Position numbers and translations under genes: made by a program | The notes under the pieces: generated by a model | The model's input: only the letters and a program-made list of their open reading frames with translations | Databases searched by the model: none | Told to the model about the DNA's origin: nothing | In this document: positions 45,690 to 57,210 of the stretch, one piece after another | Layout of the letters: every line of letters starts with the position of its first letter | Position numbering within the stretch: the stretch's first letter is position 1 | DNA from: Okapia johnstoni | Lineage: Eukaryota; Chordata; Mammalia; Artiodactyla; Giraffidae | Direction: 5' to 3' | NCBI GenBank assembly: GCA_024291935.2 | Contig: CM044316.1 | Coordinates: 78,756,501 to 78,820,500, forward strand | Length of the DNA stretch: 64,000 bases

Positions 45690-47589
45690 TGGCACAATGG
45701 CACACCCACCTTCCCACTGAAAAACTTCTAAATGTGTAAATATTTTTTAAAATATTTTGATTAATTCACAAGAAATAAGGAATATTCAGACTAAAATCTA
45801 AATGAAGGTGGAAAATATTATTAAGAGGATTGCTGAAGCTAGGTTTCATCCTGAGGGATTTACTAAGTAAACAGCATTTCCTTTACATGACCTTCAAAGA
45901 CTCAAGGGACAGGAGCCAAAGACCAAAGCCTGCTCAGGGTAAGAAGTCTAAGAAAAAATTCATAAACAGCTGTGACCTCCGAGATCCAGCCTTCATAGAA
46001 AAAGTGAGGTTAAAGCTATTCCCCTGAGATTTCACAAGCAAAACTAGTTTTCACATGAGTTTGTAGCATAAATTCACACATGAAGGTACTCTAAAAAATT
46101 TAAGCCAAAAATTGAGTTTACATTGGTCCCAAACTAGGTAATATACACAGATGCCCCACAAAGGCAAATAGAAATTCTCTCTTGTGTCCCTGCCTTCATC
46201 CTAGACTATAGATGGGATTCTAAGGAACATAAGATCATAGTTCAAAATTGCATAATCCCCCACAAGAAACATCAAAAGGGGAAACAAGTATAAAGTTAGC
46301 AGGAATGGACTTATCAATACAAAATATTAAATAAATACATCTATTTTAAAATAAAATAAATATTTAAAAATGAGTGTAAAAATTGGTAGATTATTATTAA
46401 AATGACCAATCAGATTTCAAAGAGAATTTATGAAAATAAAAAATGAATTAAAAATTTAGCAAAGAGATTTAATAATTGTTCAGACATAGATATAAAAAAT
46501 TGATCAGGGATACATCAGTAGATTGATGAGCAGAATAGAAGAAAAATCCTAAAAATCTGTGAGCTCCCCTCAAATGTCCAATCTTCAAAATAAATGCAAA
46601 GTTAAAAATATAAATAAAGGTCAGTTTTCATACAGATTAACAGTCTTAATTCACAGAAAATCTATGTTCTGAAAAACTCAAACTTAAGATTTGACTTTAC
46701 AGAAACACATACAGAAAAAGAGGATGAGAAAAACTAAGATACAAGCAACATTTGAAAAGGAATTTTAAAAATAAATAAAAAAAAAAAAGAAAAGGAATTT
46801 TGAGAATTATCTGATACAAATGAAAGATATCAGTCTACATATTCAATAAGCCCCCAAATTCCCAAGTTAGAAAAATGAAAAGAGAAATCATTATCCAGTC
46901 TCACCACAGTGAAACTTTAGAACACCAAGACAAAGTTCGCATATGAATTAAAAAGCCATATTGTTTTCCAAAGAGTGAAGGATAAGCTGAGAGTTGACTT
47001 AATCAAGGCCAATATTCAATGGAATTTTATGTTTAGGGTTATGGGAAAAATAATTTTGAGAAATGAATTCTGTGATTTCAATGTTACAATCTGGGAAATG
47101 CTTTTATAGCAACAATGGTAAATAATTTATTGTGGAGTTAGAAAATATAAACCCAAAAAACTCAATGCCAGGATCATGTACTTTGGAATCAGAGATATTT
47201 AAGATAAACATTACTAAAGTTCTCATATTGTTGGAAGAATGGGAACCATTGCCAAATATTAGATGATTATATATTATATACTCATGTTAGAATGTCTAGG
47301 GTATTCACTAAAAAAATTACAGTGATTGGAAGGACACAGACCATGTTGCTGATCACAATGTAATTAAATAATAAATCATTAACAAAAAATGACTAGAATA
47401 ACCACATGTTTAGAATTCTAAAAAGCATACTTCCAGATAATAAATCAAAAAAGGAAGCATAATAAAACTAATGTGTTTAAATCCAAATGATAGTAGAATA
47501 TTTTTATCATCATTGAGGGGCACAATTAAAACAGTATTTGGAAAGAAATTTCTAAATGTTTATTTTACTAAAGAAGCAGCAGAATGCTT
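45690..47589 (+). mobile_element. Ancient L1M/HAL1-like element: 5' part
   Basis: Diverged L1 in the order 5' UTR (about 45690-46400), ORF1 (aatgaattaaaaatttagca near 46441; acatcagtagattgatgagc near 46510; tatcagtctacatattcaat near 46828), then endonuclease sequence (gacacagaccatgttgctga near 47335; atttggaaagaaatttctaa near 47536). It is broken at 47590 by a younger L1 and continues at 49985. Degradation is heavy; the family label is tentative. Confidence 0.6.
46754..46801. repeat. Poly(A)-like insert with 13-bp target duplication
   Basis: gaaaaggaatttt occurs at 46754-46766 and 46789-46801, perfectly repeated, and the 22 bp between them are A-rich only (aaaaataaataaa then A-run). This is what a retrotransposition that delivered only the tail would leave behind. 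Confidence 0.7.
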
Positions 47590-48328
47590 TTTTCTATAGA
47601 TTACATGCTGGGCCACTAGGCAAGACTCAGTAAATTTAAGAAATTTGAAATCGTATCAACCATCTTTTCTGACCACAGTGCTATGAGATTAGATACAGGA
47701 AAAAGAAAAAAACTGTAAGAAACACAAATACTTAGGTTAAACAGCCAATGAAACACTGATGAACTCAAAGAGGAAGTCAAAAAATTCCTAGAAGTGAATG
47801 ACAATGAAAACATGACAATTCAAAACATATGGGATGCAGCAAAAGGAGTTCTAAGAGGGAATTCATAGAAATACAAACTTACCTCAGGAAACAATAAAAG
47901 TCTCAAACAACCTAACCAGAGAAAGAAAAACCAACAAAACCTAGAGTAGAAGGAAAGAAATGATAAAGATCAGAGCAAAAATAAAAGAATTAGAGATGAA
48001 TAGAGCAATAGAAAAAAATCAATGAAACCAAAAGTTGGTTCTTTGAGAAGATAAATGAAACTGATAAACCTTCAGTCAGATTCATCAACAAAAAAGATGA
48101 AATAATATTATACTTAGAAAATCCTAAAGATGTTACCAGAGAACTACTAGAGCTCATCAATGAATTTGATAAAGTTGCAGAATATAAAATTAACACAAAG
48201 AAATCTCTTGCATTCCTATACACTAACAATGAAAGATCAGAAAGAGAAGTTAAGGGAACAATCTCATTTACCATAGCATCAAAAAGAATAAAATACCTAA
48301 GAATAAACTTACCTAAGGAGGCAAAAGA

Positions 48329-48489
48329 GCTGTACTCAGAAAACCACAAAATACTGATGAAAGATATCAAAGATGACACTAACAGATGGAGAGATATATC
48401 ATGTTCTTCGCTGTACTCAGAAAACCACAAAATACTGATGAAAGATATCAAAGATGACACTAACAGATGGAGAGATATATCATGTTCTT
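48329..48489 (+). repeat. Perfect 80-bp tandem duplication (period 81)
   Basis: The 80-bp block starting gctgtactcagaaaaccaca and ending atatatcatgttctt occurs at 48329-48408 and 48410-48489 without a mismatch, separated by one C. The period is 27 codons, so the ORF2 frame is kept. The surrounding L1 is old and diverged, so the duplication must be much younger than the element. Confidence 0.93.
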
Positions 48490-48619
48490 GGAGTGGAAGA
48501 ATCAATATGGTCAAAGTGACTATACTACTCAAAGTAATCTACAGATTCAATGAAGTCCCTATCAAATTACCAATAGCATTTTTCACAGAATTAGAAAAAA
48601 AAATTACAATTTGTATGAA

Positions 48620-48635
48620 AACACACACACACACA
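48620..48635. repeat. (AC)n microsatellite
   Basis: Eight AC units inside L1 ORF2, where the intact element has non-repetitive coding sequence. Confidence 0.75.
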
Positions 48636-49984
48636 TACAAACAAACCCAATAGCCAAGGCAATCTTGAGGAAGAAAAACAGAGCTAGAGGAATCAGGCTC
48701 CCTGATATCAAACTATACTACAAAGCTACAGTAATAAAAACATTATAGTACTGGCACAAAAACAGAAATATAGATCAATGGAACAGGATAAAAAATCCAG
48801 TGATAAATGCAGACACCTATAGCCACATAATCTATGACAAAGGAGGCAAGAATATACAATGGACAAAAGATAACCTCATCCTTTAAACTTGTGCACAGCA
48901 AAAGAAACCATAAACAAAACAAAAAGACCACCCACAGAATGGATAAATATTTGCAATGAAGCTACTGAGAAGGGATTAATCTCCAAAATACACAAATAGC
49001 TTGTGCAGCTCAATATCAAAACAACAAACAAACCACATAAAAAATGGGTGGAGAATCTAAACAAGACATTTCTCCAAAGAAGACATACAGATGGCCAACA
49101 AACACATGAAAAGATATTCAACATTACTATTAGTGAAATGCAAATCAAAACTACACTGAGATATCACTTCAAACCAGTCAGAATGGCCATCAGAAACAAT
49201 AGAGGTTAGAGAGGATGTGGAGAAAAGGTAACCCTCCTACACTACTGGTGGGAACGTAAATTGGTGCAGCCACTATGGAGAACAGTATGGAGGTTCCTTA
49301 AAAAACTAAAAATAGAGCCACCATATGATATATAAATCCCACTTGTGGTCATGTTTATCTGAAGAAAACCATAATTTGAAAAGATACGTGTACACCAATG
49401 TTCATTGCAGCACTATTTACAATAACCAGGACATGGAAGCAACCTAAATGTCCACTGATAGAGGGATGGATAAAGAAAATGTGGTACATACATACAATGG
49501 AATATTTCTCAGCCTTAAAATAGAGAATGAAACAATACCTTCTGTAGCAACATGGAGGGACCTAGAGATTTCCATACTGAACCGAGTTAACTCAGACAGG
49601 GAAAGAAAAATATCATATGATATTGCTTATATTTGAAGTCTAAAAAATGGTGCAAATGAACCTATTTATAAACCAGAAATATAGGCATTTATGTAGTAAA
49701 GAAAAAAGAAAAGAAAAGAAAAACAACTCATGGTTAGCAAGGGGGAAAGGGAAGGAAGGATAAACTAGGAGATTGGTATTGACATATGCACACCACTATA
49801 TATAAAACAGATAACTAATAAGAACCTACTATATAGCACAGCAAACTCTACTCAATACTTTGTAATGACCTATATAGGAACAGAATCTAAAAGAGTGAGT
49901 GTCTGATTCATTTTGCTGTGCAGCAGAAACCAACACATTGTAAATCAACAATACTCCAATAAAAGAATTTAAAGAAAAAAATCA

Positions 49985-52420
49985 GATGATCAAATAAGAT
50001 AATAAATAAGAGTAAGCCAAACAAGAAACACTATTATAAAAAGAAAAAATGGAAATTACTGAAAGAAAATACATATGAAATAAAATAAATCAACAAAGCA
50101 AATTTCTTACTTTTCAAAGCAAACTTCGGACACAAATAATAAAAAAGTAGATAAGGTACCAAAAGTAGGAATGAGAAATGAACAGAGCTACTACTAACAA
50201 CTATACAATTATAAATGTTTTTGTATGAATCAATTTTAAAATTAAATTTAAATGTAAACATTTCTAGAAAAATATAGCAACAACAAAGAGTTCTTAACCT
50301 GTGAAGAAATTAAATTAGTAGATAAACTTTTTCTATACTGAAAACTCCATATCTGGACAATTTTATTAATGAGCTCTACGAAGGAGTTAAGGGCCAAACA
50401 ATTAAAATCATAAAAATCTATTCTAGGGTACCATAAAACACTAGAACACTTCCAACTTATTTTATGAGAGGAGAATGTCTAGGATACAAATCCAGACAAG
50501 GACAATATGAGAAAAGAATTCTCATAATAATGAATGCATAAATCTAAATATATATACATGCAAATTCAATCGAGCAATTGCAAAAAATCATGACTGAGTT
50601 AGGTTATCCTAGGAATTTATTGTTGCCTTTATATCTGAAAACAAATTACTGTAATTCATTACAATAATAAAGGGAAAATGATATGTCTATTGGCTTAGGA
50701 AAGCTGCTTAATAATTTAAAAATTACACATGGCTAAAAAAACCTCTGAGCACACAAAAAATAGAAACTTTCTTGAATACATAAAGATAGTTCAGAAAAAT
50801 CTATAATAAACATCATTCTTAACTGTGAAATAATGAAAACTTCTTCTATAGTGTCACAAGTAAGCCAATGGTGTCTGTTGTTATCACTTCTAGCCATGAT
50901 TATACTAATTGTCATGGTAAAGGAAGAAAAAGAAATCAAAGCGCATGCATTGAAAATGAAAAAAACAAAGTTTTCATTGAGAACAGATATTTCACTACAA
51001 AGCCTATGAAAATCAATAATCACATTAGAATTGATTAGAGGGCAAGTTCAGCAAGCTTTTAAGATACAACATAACATACAAAATCAATTATGTGTTCTGT
51101 TTCCCAACGAGAAATTAAGAGTGTACAAATTTTTAAATGTTATCTAATGTTTTATAGATTGTATCAATGTATAATATTTGAGAAGTAAACCTAACAAAAT
51201 TCTGTAAAAATGTTACAGAAAAAAAATTATAAAATTCAGTAAAAATTAAAGCACATAAATAAATAATGTCTATAGATCGGAGAGTTTGATATCAAGATGT
51301 CAGATCTTCCCAAATTTACCAATAAAATTTAAATATAGAATAAAATTTTAAAGCGGCACTTGACAAGCTGATTAAAAATGGAAGAGCAAAGCGCTATGAA
51401 TTGCTCAGAATCTCTTGAATAACAAGTTGGAACATATCTCTCACCAAATATCAATAATTATTTTTAAATTATTGAAATTAGAATGAATCCCTTACCAAAT
51501 AGCAATCATTATTTTTACTATGATGCTCTCTAGGTCCATCCATGTTGTTACAAATGGCCTTAAATAATTATCTTTAAATTAATGAAATTAAGACATTGTG
51601 ATATTACCACAGAGACTGGAATATAGTCCAGTCTAAATATCCCAGAAAAAGACCCACTCTTTCAAGGAAACTTGATTTATGGCAAAGACGGCATTTCAGA
51701 TCCATGGTAAAAATATGGAACTTAAACAGTGCGAAGGCAATTTGTTATCCATACAGAAAAAAATAAATAAAATTAGATTTTTAACTCATATCCTTCACAA
51801 AAATTATTTCAGTGGTTTTACAAGAGCTAAACATGAAAACCAAAACTGTAAAACTTTTATAAGATAATATAGGAGACAATTCTATAAAAATCAGTAATAA
51901 AAGAGTTTTTCAACCCTTCACATAAAAGCACAGTCTATGCAGGCTAAGACTGAAAACGGAACACACCATCTAGAGAAGAGAAAATGTTCTCAATAATATA
52001 ATAAAGGACCAGGATACAGAGTGTCCAAAGGACTCTACTAATAAATAAGATAAAATGGGCAAAGAGGTGAACAAATGCTTCACAAAACACAATATGCAAA
52101 AGAGTATTAAGCAAATGTAAACATAATAAACTGCATTATTTTTCAGGGAATTATAAACTAGAACTACAATAAAACAGTATTACATACTCTCTGGGTTGGC
52201 AAATATTTAAGTCTGACAATAACAAGCATTGGCAAACAGGTGATGCAAGTAAATATTTACACATGTATACAACACAGATCATTGTGTAAACTGGTAAACT
52301 ACTTTAGGGAGACAGTTTGAAACTATCTGAAAATTTGAATACACATATTTCTTTTGACCCAGAAATTCCATTTCTAGGTTTAAGTGCTAAGGAGACACTT
52401 ACTACATGCACCAGGAGAAC
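49985..52420 (+). mobile_element. Ancient L1 continued: linker, RT and C-terminal part
   Basis: After the younger L1 the ancient copy resumes in the EN-RT linker (about 50160 aatgagaaatgaacagagct), then RT (ctaggatacaaatccagaca, cttgaatacataaagatagt, aagccaatggtgtctgttgt, actaattgtcatggtaaagg) and the C-terminal region (tctaaatatcccagaaaaag near 51630; aaaatgggcaaagaggtgaac near 52052). Short direct repeats at 51441-51592 disturb it. The RT catalytic block cannot be read. Confidence 0.6.
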
Positions 52421-53082
52421 ATTCAGTTCAGTTCAGGTGCTCAGCCTTGTCCAGTTATTTGTGACCTCATGGACCACAGCACGCCAGGCCTCCCTGTCCA
52501 TCACTAACTCCCAGAGTTTACCCAAACTCATGTCCACTGAGTCGGTGACGCCGTCCAACCATCTCATCCTCTGTGGTCCCCTTCTCCTCCTGCCCTCAAT
52601 CTTTCCCAGCATCAGGGTCTTTTCCAATGAGTCAGTTCTTGGCATCAGGTGGCCAGAGTATTGGAGTTTCAGTTTCAACGTCAGTCCTTCCAATGAACAC
52701 TCAGGACAGATCTCCTTTAGGATGGACTAGTTGGATCTCCTTGCTGTCCAAGGGACTCTTAAGAGTCTTCTCCAACAACACAATTTAAAAGAATCAATTC
52801 TTTCGCTTTCTTTATAGTCCAACTCTCACATCCATACATGACTACTGGAAAAACCATAGCCTTCACTAGATGGACCTTTGTTGGCAAAGTAATGTCTTTG
52901 CTTTTTAATATGCTGTTTCGGTTGGTCGTAACTTTCCTTCCAAGGAGCAAGCATCTTTTAATTTCACGGCTGCAGTCACCATCTGCAGTGATTTTGGAGC
53001 CCCCCAAAATAAAGTCAGTCACTGTTTCCACTGTTTCCCCATCTATTTGCCATGAAGTGATGGGACCAGATGCCATGATCTT
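52421..53082 (-). mobile_element. BovB 3' part, minus strand, nested in the ancient L1
   Basis: From the TCAGTTCAG repeats (52422) to gccatgatctt (53080), where the element is 5' truncated shortly after the RT. The frames 52433-52693 (C-terminal basic part) and 52759-53085 (ITADGDCSREIKRC, VVMYGCESW) are remnants of one ORF separated by indels near 52750-52800. No clear target duplication. Confidence 0.93.
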
Positions 53083-53600
53083 CATAAGAGCACTATTTAT
53101 AATAGCAAATGCTTATTTAAATATAATAGATAAATAAACCAAGGTGTGATCATACAATGGAATACTGGAGAGCAATGGAAAGTCAGTGAATTACATTTAC
53201 TTGAATCAATGTCTAAACCAGTGAAGCTATATCAAGTGAAAAAGAAAGCAAGTCAATTAACACACACAGTATTCTTCCATTTATGGAAAATTAGAGACAA
53301 CATGCAAAAGTAAGCAATATATGATCTAGTATTAGAAACATATGGTTAAGAATATAAAGAAAAATAGGGAAATGATAAACATAAAATCAAATTTATTGTG
53401 ATTTTCTCTGAGTTACATAAGAATGGAAGAGACTCAGAATAGGTAACACAAGAGATTTCAAAGGAATGTTAATATTCCATTTTGTAATTTTATGATCCAT
53501 TTATAAGCATTCTTTGAATAATGGTTTTTGTACATTACTTATATTTTATAAATATTTCTTGAAATCTATTCAATTTTTATAAATATATTAAAAGTATTAA
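53083..53600 (+). mobile_element. Ancient L1 continued: end of ORF2 and 3' UTR
   Basis: ataagagcactatttataat, atcatacaatggaatactgg and acacagtattcttccattta are the last L1 blocks. They continue directly from the 52420 side once the BovB is removed. Confidence 0.65.
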
Positions 53601-53745
53601 TACAAAGTGAATGGTTTTATTAATGGTCACATATTCAATACAATTTACTTTGAATGTACAAAAGCAGATAGAATTAGAAATTGGTAAAAGTTCAATAAAT
53701 GCATTGATATGTACTATGTCAAACATAAAAACACTTTAAAGAAAC

Positions 53746-53964
53746 TCCCCAGTGTTGCTATATTTAAAATGGGTAACCAACAAGGACCTACTGTATAGCA
53801 CTGGGAACTCTGCTCAATGTTATGTGGCAGTCTGGATGGAAGGGCAGTTTGGGGGAGAATGGATACATTTATATGTATGGCTGAGTCCTTTTGCTGTCCA
53901 CCTGAATCTATTACAACATTGTTAATCAGCTTTACCCCAATACAAAATAAAAAGTTAAAGAAAA
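53746..53964 (+). mobile_element. Young L1 3' end with 9-bp target duplication
   Basis: tatttaaaatgggtaaccaa, aaggacctactgtatagcac, gaatggatacatttatatgt, ggctgagtccttttgctgtc and caatacaaaataaaaagtta form the terminal L1 3' UTR. taaagaaac occurs at 53737-53745 and 53965-53973. The frames at 53714-53986 and 53817-54041 are by-products. Confidence 0.85.
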
Positions 53965-54151
53965 TAAAGAAACCTTCTAGTGTCAATCTTTACCTGAAGC
54001 TGTCACAGAATTCTACTTCCTTGCTTGTACTTAGTAAGTGAAAAACTAGGACCAAAAGAGTGCTTTAAAAATTCCACCCAATGATTAAATGTCTAACAGC
54101 AAATAAAACAAACATTTATTGAATACCTATCATATGCATGGCAATATGTAA

Positions 54152-54612
54152 ACCTAGACAGAGTATTAAAAAGCAGAAACATCACTTTGCTCACAAAGGT
54201 CCATATAGTCAAAGCTATGGTTTTTCCCAGTAGTCATGTACAGATGCAAGAGTTGGACCATAAAGAAGGCTGAGCGTTTTCGAGCTGTGGTGTTGGAGAA
54301 GACTCTTGAGAGTCCCTTGGACTGCAAGGAGATCAAACCAGTCAATCCTAAAGGAAATCAATCCTGAATGTTCACTGGAAGGACTGAAGCTGATGCAAAG
54401 AGCCAACTCATTCAAAAAGACCCTGATGCTGGGAAAGATTGAGGGCAGGAGGAGAAGGAAGCAACAGAGGATGAGATGGTTGGATGGTATCACTGACTCA
54501 ATGGACATGAGTTTGAGCAAACACTGGGAAATACCGAAGGACAGGGAAGCCTTGTGTGCTGCATGCAGTCCATGGGGTTGGAAGAGTCAGATACGACTTA
54601 CTGTATGAGCAA
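54152..54612 (+). mobile_element. BovB 3' part, plus strand
   Basis: It begins aacctagacagagtattaaa (after the RT) and ends gatacgacttactgtatg. An internal deletion removes about 25 bp between 54392 and 54400. It is the source of the frames at 54215-54520 and 54306-54608. Confidence 0.92.
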
Positions 54613-54639
54613 CAACCTGGAATTCATAACACACAGAAG

Positions 54640-55435
54640 ATACTCAGATCTTCTCCACCTCTTACTAGGAACTTCTAAATAATCCCCTAGTTTCCCTCTC
54701 TTGCACACTCTATCTAGCAAGCCTACCCCAACTCCCTTCCTTGTGGCTCCCAGACATGTCTTTCTACTGTGCAGAACTTCAAACAATATCCATCTTATGA
54801 TAAAATTTGAAAATGGATTTCTCTGATCATTCTTATCTTTGAAAGCATCTGATGGACCTCATCATATTCTGAGCCCATAAATTTAGATGCCTATCTGGGC
54901 CAGGCGAGGCATCTAGATGAGAGACTCCTATCAAGCATAAGAAAAATCATGGAGAGCAGAAGCTCTATGCAAAAAAAGGCAACAGCTAAACTGGTCTAGC
55001 CAAGTATCGCCTCATAAGAATGGAAGCTCTGTGTTGTTCTTTCTTAAGAAAAGTATGAAATTTGGATTTTTTTAAAATTGAAATTACATAACTTTCCAAC
55101 TCAAAACCATAAAAAGACCCACTGACCTACACAATAAAATGCAAACTCCTTGATTTTAGCATGTAAGGCTCTTCAAACTCTGTTTCCAAACTAATTTCCT
55201 CATGTCTCTTCCCACATGTTATGTTCTGCATTCATCCTTCCCAAACACACCATATTCCTTGACAGTTCCAAGATGGGAGCACATTTATATAGATTGTGGG
55301 CCAACCCCTGATCCAAGTCCACTCACCACTAAGGACTGAACTGAGCTTAAAGCCACCTCCACTCAGAAGTCTTCCTCAACACCTAGAGGACAAAGTCAGC
55401 CACGGTTTATTACATCTATTTCCTTTTCTTTGTTC
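54640..55435 (+). mobile_element. L2-like LINE fragments
   Basis: acaataaaatgcaaactcct..gcatgtaaggctcttcaaa..gtcttcctcaacaccta at 55130-55400 is L2-like. 54640-54790 may belong to the same family. Highly diverged, boundaries approximate. Confidence 0.45.
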
Positions 55436-55439
55436 ATAT

Positions 55440-55830
55440 ACATACAGGCTGTCCCTGACTTTCATATTTTCAGCTTCTGAACAGCCAACACTTTCATGCA
55501 TTATACATCGACACTCCAAAGTGCCTTTTGTATGCCAAATCCAGACTTTCATACATCAGCAGATCAACGAACATTTTGCACTAATGTGTGGTGGCACTGC
55601 CTGACAGCCAAGAGTTCTGTTTGGGCAGTCATGCCATCTTTGTCTGTAAAGAGCAGCCTCTATGTAATTATTTGAATATTTTTTGCTCTTTGCCCTTATT
55701 ATTTTGCCAAAAATGAGTGGAAAATGAACATTGAAAATGCTGATAATAGTGATAAAAAGCGTAGGTCTCATGAGCTTAATACAGTTGAAACAAAGATGAA
55801 ATCATTAGGCATTCCCATTACAGCACATCT
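55440..55830 (+). mobile_element. Tigger/pogo-like DNA transposon relic
   Basis: After a terminal-repeat-like block (ggctgtccctgactttcata..cagcttctgaacagccaaca) the sequence has an initiation-like ATGAGTGGAAAA at 55714 and, 1 frame later, codons for DKKRRSHELNTVETKMKSL, resembling the start of a pogo-family DNA-binding domain (basic run, then the first helix). The rest of the transposase is absent. It is inactive. Confidence 0.5.
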
Positions 55831-56409
55831 TTAACCCCAATCAGCCTCTTATCAGATTTAAGCCCAGTCAACTGTACTCCAACTACAAAGGGAAAAAATA
55901 TAAGACTAAGGGCCTTGTATAAAATACTAGAAACAAATTGCTGAAGACTGTGTGTTAACGGCAAGGTGTAATTAGAAAGTATATCATATATTTTAGATCT
56001 CAAGGGAAAAAGAAAACTCTGCCTAACATGAATTTTATTTTTACTTTTAACATTATGACTCTATTATGTGTTTAAGGAAAGTATTATATATGAATCCATG
56101 GATATTTGATGGATGTTTTCACTGGAAATCATAGTGCCTTTTTACTGTGTCCTTAACCTTTGGGTACCCTTGATCGCTTGCTCCCTAATTTGCTTACTCA
56201 CTCATACATCATCCTGAAGTGCTAAGGAAACTGTCTGTGCTCATCCTCCACTCGAGAGCCACTGACTCCTAAGGGGAGGCTGTGGCCCGCCTGCCACCGA
56301 CAGAGTGGGATAATCAATTTAGAGCCAAGATGGCATGTACCTTGTGGAGCAAATAAATGAGACCTCAAGTACTGGGGGATGAGAGAGAGTATTCTAACCA
56401 TTTCCGGCT
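55831..56409. other. No gene recognised
   Basis: About 580 bp without supported features. Confidence 0.45.
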
Positions 56410-56525
56410 ACATGTCAGGTACTGTGTGTAAGCACTTTATTTATCCTTATAAAAACTTGTCAGGGATCATTGAACAGATGAGGAAAGTGCACTCTGCGAC
56501 TTACCCATGGTCATGAAAACAGACA
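56410..56525 (-). mobile_element. MIR SINE fragment
   Basis: tcaggtactgtgtgtaagca, tttatttatccttataaaaa and gaacagatgaggaaagtgca follow the antisense MIR order. Confidence 0.6.
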
Positions 56526-56639
56526 GGCAACCAAGCTACCATTTAAAATCAACTGCCTCTGAATGCAAAGTGAATCCTCTTTCAAAAACACAATGCCTTC
56601 AGTACGCTCAGTATTACAGATACTGGTCAAGGCTATTAT

Positions 56640-56727
56640 CTGGGAGTTGGTGATGACGAGGGAAGCCTGGCATGCTGCAGTCCATGGAGACACAAAGAGT
56701 CAGACACAACTGAGCGACTGAACAACA
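56640..56727 (+). mobile_element. BovB 3'-terminal fragment
   Basis: tgggagttggtgatgacgag to gagcgactgaacaacaag; only the last ~88 bp of BovB. Confidence 0.85.
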
Positions 56728-56933
56728 AGATGAAAATTATAAATAGCGTAAGCAATAAGATGACTATCAAGCCTAAATCTCCTGCTCACAGTAATATACA
56801 ATACGATGTCATGGGATCACAGCAGTTTCAAATATGTTTTTAATCTCTAAGTGTGTGTTTAAACACATTCATGAATAATTGAGGACTATTCATGAGTGTA
56901 TATTTCTCCCTTTCTCACCACTCCTTTCTTCCT

Positions 56934-57210
56934 TTTGCTCAGTCACTTCAGTCGTGTCCGACTCTCTGCGACCCCATGGACCACGGCCTGCCAGGCTCCT
57001 CAGTCCATGGGATTCTCCAAGCAAGAACACTGGAGTGGGCTGCCAGTTCCTTCTCTAGTGATAAAGCATGAAGTGAGTAAAGTGCGTGGAGTGAAGTCGC
57101 TCAGTTGTGTCCGACTCTTAGCGACCCCAGGGGCTGTGGCCTACCAGGCTCCTCTGTCCATGGGATTTTCCAGGCAAGAGCACTGGAGTGGGTTGCCATT
57201 GCCTTCTCCG
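56934..57210 (-). mobile_element. Bov-A2-like SINE: two BovA units in tandem
   Basis: Two BovB-derived units without tRNA heads, 56934-57055 and 57090-57210, both on the minus strand, both ending at the same point (ccttctc), joined by a short linker (gtgataaagcatgaagtgag). This fits the dimeric Bov-A2 structure better than two chance truncations of Bov-tA. It produces the frame at 56896-57237. Confidence 0.8.

Larger units (their letters stand above)
47590..49980 (+). mobile_element. Younger L1 nested in the ancient L1, RT core deleted
   Basis: It begins inside the ORF2 endonuclease (acatgctgggccactaggca; the SDH catalytic block is readable at ctgaccacagtgctatgag, about 47668), goes through the linker (gataaaccttcagtcagatt), and jumps at about 48090 to the sequence at and after the FADD motif (gatgaaataatattatac, where ADD reads KDE). 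The rest of ORF2 and the 3' UTR follow to caataaaagaatttaaag. About 2 kb fewer bases than a full ORF2 remain. It carries an 81-bp-period duplication at 48329-48489. All frames are interrupted. Confidence 0.85.

Noticed and set aside
47990..48532. 180-codon minus-strand frame with a repeated 27-residue unit
   Set aside because: It is the antisense of L1 ORF2; the repeat is the 81-bp-period duplication seen from the other strand.
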